This document shows positions 17,802 through 27,700 of a stretch of 64,000 bases of DNA, piece after piece. The notes beneath the pieces are model-generated. The model searched no databases and was not told the origin of the DNA. It saw only the letters and a list, made by a program, of their open reading frames with translations. Numbering within the stretch: the stretch's first letter is position 1; each line of letters begins with the position of its first letter. The stretch lies in NCBI GenBank assembly GCA_964579305.1, contig CAZOGY010000001.1, forward strand, positions 38,190 to 102,189. The letters are read 5' to 3'. The DNA is from JBCBWG01 sp964579305. GTDB taxonomy: Bacteria > Pseudomonadota > Alphaproteobacteria > Rhizobiales > Hyphomicrobiaceae. A program made the translations under genes and the position numbers.

Positions 17802-18633
17802 GCTTTCTACTCCACCCGTTTTGCGTCACGCCTTGCACGCATCAGCCGTGTCACTCGCCCTGTGCCGATGCGCCGGCTCGTCAGCGAAAGCCAGTGGCTC
17901 TTGCCATACCAACGCTCCGGCGCCTTAAAACGCTCCGGAGCTTTTCCAGCCGCGCTTTGGCTTGGGGACGTTGGCGCCGGGCACCGACTTGGCGTGTTCT
18001 AACGCAGTTCACTCCCAATTTTGATGACGATCTTGCCATGCGCTGTGGCCGGAATGTTGCGGTGGCGGGGACGTGTGCTGCGTCGACACGGGCGGCGTGA
18101 TCTTCGCTTTGTGCAATGAAGGTGCGACAATTTCGCAGCTCATCCTCTGTTTGTCTTTGAAATTATTGATTTTTCCAAATTGAGCATGCGCGCGGACGCC
18201 AATCGGTCACTTGCCAGGGCCGAATCCGCAGTGCATGTGGCGCGCCGATTTGGCGCCAGGGTGGTGTGTGCATCTTTTGCTGCGGTGCAGCGAGCCATGC
18301 CTCAATGAACGATCACAGCGGGTTAGACGTAATTGTGCAGACATCGGTCGGAGGTTGGCCGGTGCATCACGCTGCACAGCACGCAAGAGGTTGCAAAACG
18401 CACGAAAACAAAACGGCCCTTAACCAGTGCACGCGCAATTTCGTGAATTCCGTAGCAACTTTCTGGAGTTACAAGCGATTGGTCAGTCGTAACGTCGCCA
18501 ATCGCACCCCAGGTCGCGGGAAGACACGCAGTTGCGCTTTGTCCGTGACCAGCCGCCCCGATACGCAATCGGTTCGGCACGGTGCGGTTCGCGATGATGC
18601 AAAAGCCAGAGTTGCTCGCGGTCGGTTCGGACC
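17802..18633. other. intergenic region without a supported gene
   Basis: About 830 bases between two divergent genes. Reading frames here (for example 18266-18652 on the plus strand) give Cys/His/Arg-rich, low-quality translations without domain features or good ribosome-binding sites. An AT-richer patch at about 18150-18190 could hold a promoter. I see no tRNA, terminator or repeat. Confidence 0.5.
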
Positions 18634-18648
18634 GTGCAAGACCCAGAG

Positions 18649-19590
18649 ATGAAAATGAGCCAGCAAATCTCCAGTCCAAGCTTGATGCCGGATCTGAACC
18701 TGGAAGGCGGGCGCGTTGGCGTGCTCATGCTGCACGGACTTGGCGGCACACCCGCGGAATTGCGCTATCTCGCCCAGGGTCTCAACCGGAAGGGCTTGGC
18801 CGTGGCGTGCCCGTTGCTCAAAGGGCATGGCGGGTCGGACCTGCTGTTGAACACGGCGACCTGGCCTGACTGGGTCGCTTCAGGGCGTGCGGCGTTCGCG
18901 CAGTTGGCCGAGCGCTGTGATCGCGTTGTGATCTGCGGGCAATCCGCCGGTGCGATGATCGCCATTCATTTGGCCTCGGAACTCTGCGGCCGTGAGAAGA
19001 CCGGGCAAGCGGCGGCGTCGAAGCTGGCGGGGCTTGTGTTGTGCTCGCCGACGTTCTGGCCGGATGGCTGGGCCATTCCGCGCACCTTGCAAGCGTTCCG
19101 GATCGTGCAACAGCGCTGGCTCGCCGATCTGTTCTGCTTTCATGAGCGCGCGCCCTACGGCATCAAGGACGAGCGTCTGCGGAAGTTCGTGCTGGACTCC
19201 CTGCAGCAGGATGGCCGGCCGCTCGACGACATTTTCGGACGCCGCGGCGGGACCGTCTATGAGTTTCGCAAATTGGCCGACAAGGCACGACGCAAGCTTA
19301 AGCACATTTCGGTGCCTTCGCTGGTGTTCCACGCCCGTGATGACGACCAGGCGGCGCTAGGGAATGCGCTGCGCGTGGTGCGTGGTGTGAAGGGCCGTGT
19401 CGATCTTGTTGTGTTGGACGACAGCTATCACCTGGTGTCGCTCGATCGGCAACGCGGTGTCGTCCTCAGTGAGACAGCCCGGTTTGTCGAGCGCGTCGCC
19501 GGAGTGGTGTCCGCCGATCAAATCGCGCAGGGCGTCAGCGCTGGTGGTGGCGCTGCCGCCACCGCCACCGCAACCGTCGTCAACCAGTAG
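18649..19590 (+). CDS. alpha/beta hydrolase, carboxylesterase/monoacylglycerol-lipase type
   Basis: A 313-residue protein with LMLHGLGGTPAELRYLAQGL (oxyanion HGLGG), CPLLKGHGG, and the nucleophile elbow ICGQSAGAMIA (GxSxG). Asp is in FHARDDDQA and His in DSYHLVSLDRQR. This set fits the Est30/carboxylesterase group that hydrolyses short- to medium-chain esters in the cytoplasm. A His-bearing 'lid' segment lies at about residues 135-200. The C-terminus is an Ala/Thr-rich tail. The start could be ATG 18649, 18655 or 18634 (GTG/ATG cluster); I chose 18649. It converges on the DUF2147 gene 49 bases downstream. Confidence 0.86.
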   Translation: MKMSQQISSPSLMPDLNLEGGRVGVLMLHGLGGTPAELRYLAQGLNRKGLAVACPLLKGHGGSDLLLNTATWPDWVASGRAAFAQLAERCDRVVICGQSAGAMIAIHLASELCGREKTGQAAASKLAGLVLCSPTFWPDGWAIPRTLQAFRIVQQRWLADLFCFHERAPYGIKDERLRKFVLDSLQQDGRPLDDIFGRRGGTVYEFRKLADKARRKLKHISVPSLVFHARDDDQAALGNALRVVRGVKGRVDLVVLDDSYHLVSLDRQRGVVLSETARFVERVAGVVSADQIAQGVSAGGGAAATATATVVNQ

Positions 19591-19639
19591 GGTGGCGCTG
19601 GCGGTTGCCGGCTGCGTGCGTGGGCGGCCTGAGCTGCGG

Positions 19640-20116
19640 TCAATCGCAGCGCTCAAGGTCGGCCGGCGCCCGCTTCCAGATCAAGGTCCGCGAAAAGATC
19701 TTGAGGCCCTTGTAACCGACCACTCGCAGGCGGCGTGGGCTTTCGGCCGTGATCTGGACATCAAAGCGCTTGCCCTGCTTGGGATCATAGATCCAGCCTT
19801 CGTCCCACGATCCATCGGACATCCGCTTCAGACCGCCGAGAACCTGAAGCCCGCAAATCGGTCTTGAGCGCTGGCCGCGTGCGGGGTTGAGCCGGTCGGT
19901 CAGCGGATTGCCATTCGCGTCCGTTGGCTTTTGCAGCCACACGATATGCCCGCAAAGGCTTTGGCCGCATTGGCTGACTTCCACCGCGCCGCGGCCGGTG
20001 TCGTCAAACCAGACGCCAGCCTCGGCGGAGCGCTCTGCGCGGGCGCTGGTTGCGGCGAGGGCCAAAGCCAGCGTGCACACGGTGAGCGACCGGCTATTCC
20101 ACCCATAAAGGCTCAT
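19640..20116 (-). CDS. DUF2147 family exported protein
   Basis: A 158-residue protein with a clear signal peptide (SLTVCTLALALAATSARA, cleavage near residue 27). The DUF2147 domain follows: GVWFDDTGRGAVEVSQCGQ, LCGHIVWLQKP, NPLTDRLNPA, GLQVLGGLKRM, WDEGWIYDPKQGKRF and LRVVGYKGLKIFSRTLIWKR. Four cysteines are present. DUF2147 proteins are small periplasmic beta-rich proteins of unknown role, common in alphaproteobacteria. ATG 20116 (MSLYGWNSRS) is chosen because it places the signal peptide correctly; the upstream frame to 20320 lacks one. Confidence 0.88.
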   Translation of the reverse strand: MSLYGWNSRSLTVCTLALALAATSARAERSAEAGVWFDDTGRGAVEVSQCGQSLCGHIVWLQKPTDANGNPLTDRLNPARGQRSRPICGLQVLGGLKRMSDGSWDEGWIYDPKQGKRFDVQITAESPRRLRVVGYKGLKIFSRTLIWKRAPADLERCD

Positions 20117-20646
20117 GTCCAAAACTCCCACTTCGCTTGTTTTGGTTTGTGACAAATCTGAAAGATAAGGGGCCACGCATCTTGTCGATTGCTGTAAACG
20201 GCTCCAGACCCGTATTGGTGTGTGCCAGCCCAGGTTCTGGCGAAACCGGCCTTGCAAAGATCGATCCGGTTGCCGGCATTTCACCTGAACTGGAACACAG
20301 ATCCCGGATGCGATTGCCATCGGATCTTATCAATTTGGCAAACGGTGTTCTGTTTTATTGCAACTCGCGCCGTTTTCGTGACATTGCGATGGTCACGCAC
20401 GGGGGAGAGAGCGGATTTGCCGCGCGATTGTGATCACGCCGGGCGGTCGATGACCGCAGCGCTGCCGCAATTTAAGCGTTGAACCCGCCATCTTTGCGGA
20501 ATTGGCGAGGTCATTCACCAAAAACGCCATGGCGCGACACGATGCGAAACGTCGGACCTCCGGCGTTTCAAGCGGGCAAAGCCGAAGTGTTCGGATCGAA
20601 GAATCCGAGCGGCCCGGCGCGCGAATTAACGGAGCCACTCTGCCCC
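20117..20646. promoter_or_regulatory. divergent intergenic region with a short inverted repeat
   Basis: About 530 bases between the divergent DUF2147 gene and the ABC exporter genes. No frame here gives a convincing protein. At 20377-20397, CGTGAC and GTCACG form a 6-bp inverted repeat with a 9-base spacer, in an AT-richer patch (20325-20380). It could be an operator for the exporter operon; this is only a suggestion. Confidence 0.3.
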
Positions 20647-21774
20647 ATGATTTTCACACTGGCGCTTCGAAACCTGTTTCACGATCGTATGCGTTTGATT
20701 GTCACGGTCGTCGGGATCATGTTTTCGATCGTGCTCGTCGCAATCCAGCTCGGGCTTTATTCCGGCGCAAGTCGGATGATCGTTTCCATGATCGAGCGCG
20801 CGGACGCCGATCTTTGGATTGCGGCTTACGGCACGAGTAGTTTCGAAGAATCCGGTGTTTTGACGGGGCGTGAACGGTACGCGGCGCTGTCGACGCCGGG
20901 CGTCGTCTCAGCGACGCCGCTTGTTGCATCCTTCAGCCGGTGGAAGAAGCGCAGCGGCGGCAAGCAGCTTTGCGTGATCATCGGCTCAGACCCCCGTGAC
21001 GGCGGACTTGCGCCCTGGAACATCGTGTCGGGGGATCTTGCCTCCATCCAATTGCCTGACGCCGTCGCGGTCGATCAGACCTACTATGAAACGTTGGATG
21101 TGAACGGGCTGGAAGACGTTGGCGAAGTCAACGGCCAGCGGGTGCGGGTGAAAGCGCTGACGTATGGTATCCGATCGTTCACGACAAACCCCTATATCTT
21201 CACCACGCTCGATCGCGCGCGGACGCTGTTGGATATTCCGCCGGATGGGGCCTCCTACTACCTGGTGAATATCGCCGAGGGTGCAGACGTCGAAGCTGTC
21301 CGGGCCGATCTGCAAAAACGGCTGCCCGACGTGGAGGTTATGACGCAGTCAGAATTTTCGGCGCGCAGCCTCGCGCGCTGGCTGTTTGGCACCGGTGCGG
21401 GCATTGCGTTGATTGGTGGGACGTTGCTTGGCTCGCTGGTCGGCACGGTCATTGTGGCCCAGACGCTTTATTCCAGCACCAAGGATCATCTCAATGAGTT
21501 TGCGACGCTGCGTGCGCTTGGGTCGTCGTCGGGCTACATCCACAAAGTGATCCTGACCCAGGCGGCGCTGAGTGCGGTGCTTGGCTATGTGCTTGGCATG
21601 GCGATCGCGATCCCAGTCATCATCCTCTCTCAAAATAGCGCGCTTCCAATCATCATGACGCCGCTGTTGGCGTTCGGCTTGTTTGCGCTCACCGTTTTCA
21701 TGTGCGCGATCTCAGCCATCGCTGCGATCATGAAAGTGACGAAAATCGATCCTGCGATGGTGTTTGCGCGATGA
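20647..21774 (+). CDS. DevC-like ABC transporter permease (FtsX/MacB fold)
   Basis: A 375-residue permease. One N-terminal helix (RLIVTVVGIMFSIVLVAIQLG) is followed by a large extracytoplasmic domain (about 55-250) and three C-terminal helices (FGTGAGIALIGGTLLGSLVGT, ILTQAALSAVLGYVLGMAIA, LLAFGLFALTVFMCAIS), the FtsX arrangement. It resembles DevC of the DevBCA exporters. ATG 20647 (MIFTLALRNLFHDRMR) is the family start. The stop overlaps the ATPase start (ATGA). With the two following genes it should form a tripartite exporter; the cargo is unknown. Confidence 0.87.
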   Translation: MIFTLALRNLFHDRMRLIVTVVGIMFSIVLVAIQLGLYSGASRMIVSMIERADADLWIAAYGTSSFEESGVLTGRERYAALSTPGVVSATPLVASFSRWKKRSGGKQLCVIIGSDPRDGGLAPWNIVSGDLASIQLPDAVAVDQTYYETLDVNGLEDVGEVNGQRVRVKALTYGIRSFTTNPYIFTTLDRARTLLDIPPDGASYYLVNIAEGADVEAVRADLQKRLPDVEVMTQSEFSARSLARWLFGTGAGIALIGGTLLGSLVGTVIVAQTLYSSTKDHLNEFATLRALGSSSGYIHKVILTQAALSAVLGYVLGMAIAIPVIILSQNSALPIIMTPLLAFGLFALTVFMCAISAIAAIMKVTKIDPAMVFAR

Positions 21775-22523
21775 GTGAAACGGTCATTGCCGAAGCCAAA
21801 AACGTCGTCAAAGAACTCGGCCAGGGTGCAGGCAAAGTGCGTGCACTTAAAGGTGTCGATCTGACGTTGCGGCCTGGCGAACTTACGCTTTTGATGGGGC
21901 CATCCGGCAGCGGGAAGACGACCCTGTTGTCAATCATGGGCTGCATCCTGACGCCGACAAGCGGCGTCGTCACGGTTGGCGGTACGACGACGAACGGCCT
22001 CAGCCCGGAAGAGTTGGCCGATGTGCGGCGTCAGCACATTGGCTTCATCTTCCAATCCTACAACCTGTTCCCCACGTTGAACGCCATCGAGAACGTGCGG
22101 CTTGCGCTTGATGTGCGGGGCATGGGGTATGCTGAAACCGTGGAGCGGGCAGAACTTGCGTTGCGGGAAGTTGGCCTTGCCCATCGCCTCAAGAGCTTTC
22201 CGGGCGGGATGAGCGGCGGTGAACAGCAGCGGGTTGCGGTCGCGCGTGCGATCGCGTCGCGGCCATCACTGATCCTGGCCGACGAGCCAACGGCCGCGCT
22301 CGATAGCGAGAATGGCCATGCCGTCATGCGGCTTTTGGCCGAGATCGCGCAGGACAAGAGCCGCGCGGTGCTTGCGGTGACGCATGATCCGCGCACTCAC
22401 GCGTACGCTGACCGCATCGTGCGCATTGAAGACGGTGAAATCATTGGTGATGAGGACCGCGCAACGGCCTCTGGTAATGTCACGCAGTACGACCTGACAA
22501 GGAAGCGTAAACAGCATGCCTAA
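21771..22523 (+). CDS. DevA/MacB-like ABC transporter ATP-binding protein
   Basis: A 250-residue ABC ATPase with Walker A GPSGSGKTT, Q-loop FIFQSYNLFPTLNA, signature MSGGEQQRVAVARA, Walker B LILADEPTAALD and switch His in VTHDPR. The sequence after the signature and the spacing match the LolD/MacB/DevA group that drives FtsX-type permeases. It overlaps the permease by 4 bases and the adaptor gene by 8 bases, so the three form a tightly coupled operon. ATG 21771 (MSETVIAEAKNVV) sits in the ATGA overlap. Confidence 0.93.
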   Translation: MSETVIAEAKNVVKELGQGAGKVRALKGVDLTLRPGELTLLMGPSGSGKTTLLSIMGCILTPTSGVVTVGGTTTNGLSPEELADVRRQHIGFIFQSYNLFPTLNAIENVRLALDVRGMGYAETVERAELALREVGLAHRLKSFPGGMSGGEQQRVAVARAIASRPSLILADEPTAALDSENGHAVMRLLAEIAQDKSRAVLAVTHDPRTHAYADRIVRIEDGEIIGDEDRATASGNVTQYDLTRKRKQHA

Positions 22524-23628
22524 GCTCGATTCGACAGTCACGACGTTTTTCGTCTCCGTGGCGCTCGCGGCCGGCATCGTCGGCGTTATCGATCAACTGC
22601 AGCCGGGTCGCGGTTTTCCGGGCCTCGTTGCGGGCTCGCCGGCCAACGCGCAAACGGTCAGTGAAAACCGGGATCAGTCGGTGACTTCGCAATGGGCCGC
22701 GACCGCGCCGGGTAAAGTGGAACCGGCTGGCGGTATCATCGAAATCCGGCCCGAGGTCGCCGGTGTTGTGACGGCGGTCCATGTCAAGACGGGGGATCGC
22801 GTCGACGCTGGCGAAATCCTCATACAACTCAAGGACGACGAGTTGCAGGCCCGGATGAGAGCCGCGCTGACCGAGGTCCGCATCCGAGAGCGCGAGCGCG
22901 GCGAGGACAATCCTTCCAAGAATGCCAAGGCGCGCCTTGATGCCGAAGACCGGGTGTTTGACGCAGAACGCGCGCTACACGATGCACGGCGCAAGCGCGA
23001 TGCGGCATGGCTCGCAAAGCGCACCGGCTCCAATGAAACGGCGGATCTGAAAGCGGCACAGGATGCTGTCGCGGCAGCCGAGACCGAATTGACGGACGCA
23101 CAAAAGGCGCTTGATGACATCGTTGCCAAGGATGAGACGCCATTGCCGACACGGCTGGAGGGCGGCTTGCAGGCGGCGCGTTCGGAACTGCGCGTTCTAG
23201 AAATCGCGATGGAGCGGTTGCGCATCCGTGCGCCAGCGGAGGGCCGCGTTCTGACCTTGGATGCGCGGGTCGGCGAATTGGCCAGTGCTTCGGCCAGGTC
23301 GCCATTGGTGCGGTTTGGTGGTGCCGGTCCGCTGAACGTGCGCGCGGAAGTGGCCGAGCGCGATCTTGCCAATGTCAAAGTCGGCCAGAGCGTTTTGATT
23401 GAGACCAGCGCATTTCCGGGTCAGCAGTTCGAAGGCACTGTTGTCCAACTTGCGCCCTCGTTGAGCGCGCCGAAAATCGGGGGGCGCGGGCCGCGCAGCC
23501 AGAGCGACGTTGACGTTGTTGAGGTGATGATCGACGTCACGGCGCAGACACCGCTTTTGGCGGGCATGCGGGTGGACGTGTATTTCAAGCCGATCAAGAC
23601 GGCGGCCAACACCCAAGCCGATGGGTAA
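22516..23628 (+). CDS. DevB-like HlyD/membrane-fusion adaptor of ABC exporter
   Basis: A 370-residue periplasmic adaptor. The N-terminal hydrophobic anchor (TFFVSVALAAGIVGVID) precedes a lipoyl half-motif (PEVAGVVTAVHVKTGDRVDAG). A long coiled coil (about residues 115-215, KARLDAEDRVFDAERALHDA) follows. A second lipoyl half (LRIRAPAEGRVLTLDARVGE) leads into the beta-barrel domain. It should bridge the DevCA transporter to an outer-membrane channel; no such channel gene lies nearby, so a shared TolC-type protein is likely (inference). Its 3' end is followed by an intrinsic terminator. Confidence 0.9.
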   Translation: MPKLDSTVTTFFVSVALAAGIVGVIDQLQPGRGFPGLVAGSPANAQTVSENRDQSVTSQWAATAPGKVEPAGGIIEIRPEVAGVVTAVHVKTGDRVDAGEILIQLKDDELQARMRAALTEVRIRERERGEDNPSKNAKARLDAEDRVFDAERALHDARRKRDAAWLAKRTGSNETADLKAAQDAVAAAETELTDAQKALDDIVAKDETPLPTRLEGGLQAARSELRVLEIAMERLRIRAPAEGRVLTLDARVGELASASARSPLVRFGGAGPLNVRAEVAERDLANVKVGQSVLIETSAFPGQQFEGTVVQLAPSLSAPKIGGRGPRSQSDVDVVEVMIDVTAQTPLLAGMRVDVYFKPIKTAANTQADG

Positions 23629-23670
23629 TCACCCACGCGCATGTGTCAGATCAGGGTGTCGGGTTGGGAA

Positions 23671-23703
23671 CCGAGCCGGGTGCATTGCCCGGCTCTTTTT
23701 TTG
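23671..23703 (+). terminator. intrinsic terminator after the ABC exporter operon
   Basis: GAGCCGGG and CCCGGCTC form an 8-bp GC-rich stem (23673-23680 with 23688-23695) around a 7-base loop, followed by seven T residues. It lies about 45 bases after the adaptor stop codon and terminates the plus-strand operon. Confidence 0.88.
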
Positions 23704-23720
23704 CGCAGGGGCGTTCGATT

Positions 23721-24713
23721 TCAAGCGGCGGCCATACCGCGAGCCTGGGCATCAATGTGTGCTGTCAGTTTATCATCTAGCCCAAGGCGGCTCGCCAGGA
23801 TGGCGAGGAACGACTGCTCCGCATCGGTATCCGGGTCGATGGCCAAGCGCGCAGCCGTATAAAGTTTCACGGCTTCGCGTTCAGAGGTCACGCCGGCGGT
23901 CAATTCATCGAACGAGGCTGGGTTCTGCAATTCGCGTGCGAGAAATGTTTCTGCTTCGGTATTGAGCCCGGACTGGGCCATGCCAGTGACCAGGCGCTGG
24001 CGTTCGGCCTCATCAAGGCGGCCGTCGGACGCGCTTGCCGCGACCATGGCGCGGACCAGGCGCAGCGCCTCGTCCTGATCGATTGACTGGTCGTCGAAGC
24101 CGGAACCGTCTGGCGCGGCTTGCGGCGTTTCCTGCGCGCCGTCGATCAGCGGCCGGCCATCCTGATAATTCTGGTAGGCTTTGTAGGCGAGCCCACCGAT
24201 CAGCGCGAGCGCGCCGACTTTGGCAGCGGTCATGGCGACGGACCGGCCGGTCTGCGTGCCGAGGATCAGTGCACCAAGTCCACCCAGAGCTGCGCCGGTG
24301 CCGAGCTGGTTGTTGCGGACCAGCTCCTGTAACTGGGCCATCACTTCTTGTGGATCGCGGCCACCGCTCAGTTGGCGGATCATATCGTCCAGTCCGGTGG
24401 CCTGACCGACCTTGCTGGCGCCGTCGCGAGCGCCTTCGGTCGCCTGGCCGAAGACGTTGCGCAGGGTATCCATCATGTCGGGGCCGTTGGACTGCGACGC
24501 GCTGGTCGATGGCTGGCCGCCGGTCAAGTTGCGCAGTAGGTCGCCGAGATCCGGGGCGTTGCCGGAGGTGCCGCCCTGGCCGCCCGTGATCTGGTTGAGA
24601 AGGTCGCCAAGACCGTCGGAGTGCGTGGGCTTATTTGCCGTCTCGCCGTGGGGCTGCGCGTGGGCCGCCGGCCCCTTGATCAGCTGTTCCAAAAGGCTTC
24701 GTGCATCAAACAT
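23721..24713 (-). CDS. DUF533/TerB-like family protein
   Basis: A 330-residue protein. The head MFDARSLLEQLIKG is typical of DUF533 proteins. A Gly/Gln/Asn-rich low-complexity part (about 30-150) carries three short repeats of the form DLL..(I/L)TGGQ. A Gly-rich hydrophobic helix follows (LGTGAALGGLGALILG..VGALALIGGLAYKAY). The C-terminal helical domain (SASDGRLDEAERQR...ARLAIDPDTDAEQSFL) is TerB-like. The start ATG 24713 has AGGGAG upstream. Family function is unknown; it is often membrane-associated. It lies downstream of, but 62 bases from, the RND pump on the same strand. Confidence 0.87.
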   Translation of the reverse strand: MFDARSLLEQLIKGPAAHAQPHGETANKPTHSDGLGDLLNQITGGQGGTSGNAPDLGDLLRNLTGGQPSTSASQSNGPDMMDTLRNVFGQATEGARDGASKVGQATGLDDMIRQLSGGRDPQEVMAQLQELVRNNQLGTGAALGGLGALILGTQTGRSVAMTAAKVGALALIGGLAYKAYQNYQDGRPLIDGAQETPQAAPDGSGFDDQSIDQDEALRLVRAMVAASASDGRLDEAERQRLVTGMAQSGLNTEAETFLARELQNPASFDELTAGVTSEREAVKLYTAARLAIDPDTDAEQSFLAILASRLGLDDKLTAHIDAQARGMAAA

Positions 24714-24775
24714 GGCGATCTCCCTGCGCCGTCGGCTCATCCGTACGCAACGCTTAACCCCAAGACCGGTGCCTG

Positions 24776-27700
24776 TCACGAGGCCGTGGCGGTGGCCTTG
24801 TTGGCGTCAGCGCGATTGGATGAGGTTGCGCGCGGCGCAAACCTGCGCATGGTCCAAGCGCCGATCCCATCGAGCAGGGCGAAGACCGCAGGCACAAATA
24901 CCAGCGACAGGATCGTTGACGAAATCAGCCCGCCAATGACGGCGATCGCCATTGGTGCGCGGAATTCGCCGCCCAAATCGAGCGCAAGCGCGGACGGGAG
25001 CATGCCGCCGCACATGGCAATCGTCGTCATGACAATTGGGCGGGCGCGTTTGCGGCCTGCGTCGACAATAGCTTCGTTGCGGGGCGTGCCGGTGCGCATT
25101 TGCTCCACCGCAAAGTCGATAAGCATAATCGCGTTTTTGGTGACAATACCCATCAGCATCAAAATTCCGATCACAACCGGCAAACTGATTGCGTTTTGTG
25201 TCACGAGCAGAGCCAGAATGGCGCCGCCAATCGATAATGGAAGCGAAAATAGAATTGTCACGGGCTGTAGAAAGCTTGAAAACAGCAGGACAAGAACGGC
25301 GTAGACCATCATCAGACCGGCGCCCATGGCCTTGCCGAAACCGGCAAAGACTTCTGCCATGACTTCCGCATCGCCGAATTGGCGCAACGTGACCCCATCA
25401 GGCAGGCTTTTTGCGGCTGGCAGGTTCCGAACTGCTGCCACGGCATCGCCAAGCGCAACACCCTCTGCCAGGTCGGCGCCAAGAATGATCTGACGCGCGC
25501 GGTCGTAACGCGTGATCGCGGTTGGGCCTTGGTCGAACACGAAATCAGCAATGGCCGCCAGGGGCACGCTTTTTCCGCTGGCGGTGCGCACCCGCAATTG
25601 ACGGATGAGGTCGAGGTCAGCGCGCGCCCGCGTTGCGAGTTGCACGCGGATTGGGATCTGCCGGTCACCAAGTGCGAGTTTGGCCAAGGCCGGACCAACG
25701 TCACCCAGCGTGGCAATGCGGACCGCCTCGGCAATGTCCTGTGTTGTCACGCCGAGTTCGGCGGCCTGATCGCTGCGCGGGATGATGCGCAATTCCGGCC
25801 GGTCGAGTTCGGCCGTTGAAGTCGCCAAGGACAGTTGCGGCAGCTTGCGCATTTGGGCCGTAATCGCGGCCGCGGCCTTGTCGAGTGTTGCACCATCGCC
25901 GCCGCTGACGACCATCTGGAATTGGCGTTGGCCGTTCTCCTCCATGAACCAGAAGCGGATATCGGGTGTGCGCGCGATGTCGGAGGCCACGCGCCGCTTC
26001 ATCTCAATGATGCCGGCGTCGCGCTCGCCCTTTGGGGTCAAGATGATCGTCAGCGTGGTCTTGCGCACTTCCTCGCCGCCTTGGCCCAAAATGCCGCCGC
26101 CGGAAACGAAGATCCCGCGGACTTCGGGGCGCCGTCTCAGGCGATTGACAAGGCGGGTTGTGACGCTGCGCGTTTCGTCAAGCGTTGCGCCTGGCGGCAG
26201 TTCCACGGACACCAGCATCCGACCGGTGTCTTCGACGGGCAGAAAACCCGATGGCAGCAATTGCATCGACCAAATGGAGGCTGCAAACACCATCAGTCCG
26301 GCGATGACGGCAATGATTTTGCGGCGCACCGACCAGGCAACGAGCCGCGTGTACTGGCGCAACAAAAAGCCGTCGTGGGCGGTCTCGGCGCCGTGCGCTT
26401 TCATGAAATAGGCGGCAAGTAACGGCGTAATCAATCGGGCAACGAGGAGGGAAAAGAAAACCGCTGCGGCGACCGTCAATCCGAACTGGCGGAAATACTG
26501 TCCAGCAATGCCGTCCATGAAACTGACGGGCACGAAGACCGCTATAATCGTTGCGGTGATCGCAATCACGGCAAGGCCGATTTCGTCGGCAGCTTCCATG
26601 GCGGCATCGTAAGCCGATTTGCCCATGCGGATATGGCGGACGATATTTTCGATTTCCACGATTGCGTCGTCGACCAAGATGCCTGTGACGATCGTAATCG
26701 CAAGCAAGCTGACCAGATTGAGCGAGAACCCCAGCGTACTCATGGCCCAGAAGGCTGGTATGATCGAAAGCGGCAAGGCGACCGCCGCGATCAAAGTGGC
26801 GCGCCAGTCACCGAGAAATATGAACACGACCAGGATCGCGAGGATGGCGCCTTCGATCAGGGTTTTCATCGTCGCGTGATAAACGCCCTGAGTATAATCA
26901 ACCGAGGTGTCGATTAGCGTCATCTGCACGCCGGGATTGGCTTTTTCGAGCTCGATTATTTTGTCGGCGACAGCCTTGGCAACTTCCACGTCGGAGGCGC
27001 CTTTGCCGCGGCTTATCGCGAAACCGACGACGGGCTCGCCGTTATACGTGGCGAAATTGCGCGCTTCTGCCGTGGTGTCGGTAATCGTGCCAATCTGATC
27101 GAGGCGGACATAGCGCCCATTTGGTACGGCGATTTGCGTGGCTTTGAGCTTGCTGATCGATTGCGCGTCCGCGAGCGTTCGGATCGCCTGTTCGCGGCCG
27201 GCCACTTCGCTGCGTCCACCGGCAAGATTGACGTTTGTCGCGCGCAGTTGCGCGTTGACGTCGCCGGCGGTGATACCAAGCGCGATTAAACGATCAGGGT
27301 CCAACGCAATGCGGACTTCGCGCGTCACGCCGCCAACGCGATCGACCCCGGCCACGCCGTCCACGCTTTGCAACACCCGTGCGACGACGTCATCAACAAA
27401 CCAGGACAGTTCTTGCGGGGTCATGGTTTTGGCGCGCGCGGCATACGTCACGATCGGCAGGCCGACCACATCGAGCCGCTGGATGACGGGTTCGTCAATC
27501 GTGCGAGGCAGTTCTGCACGGACGCGGGCTACGGCGTCCTTCACGTCGTTGATGGCGCGGTCAACGGGCGTGTTGAGCTGGAATTCAACGAGCGTTGTCG
27601 ATGAGCCTTCAACGATATTGGACGTCTGGTGTTTGACGCCCGAGATCCCGGCAATCGCGTCTTCGATTTTCTTGGTGACCTGGGTCTCCAACTCAACGGG

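Noticed and set aside
18266..18652. Possible small gene of 128 residues upstream of the esterase
   Set aside because: No good ribosome-binding site, odd Cys/His/Asn-rich composition, overlaps the esterase start.
20137..20433. Possible 98-residue protein upstream of the ABC exporter
   Set aside because: No domain or signal; its start lies inside the divergent promoter region and no homology-like pattern is seen.
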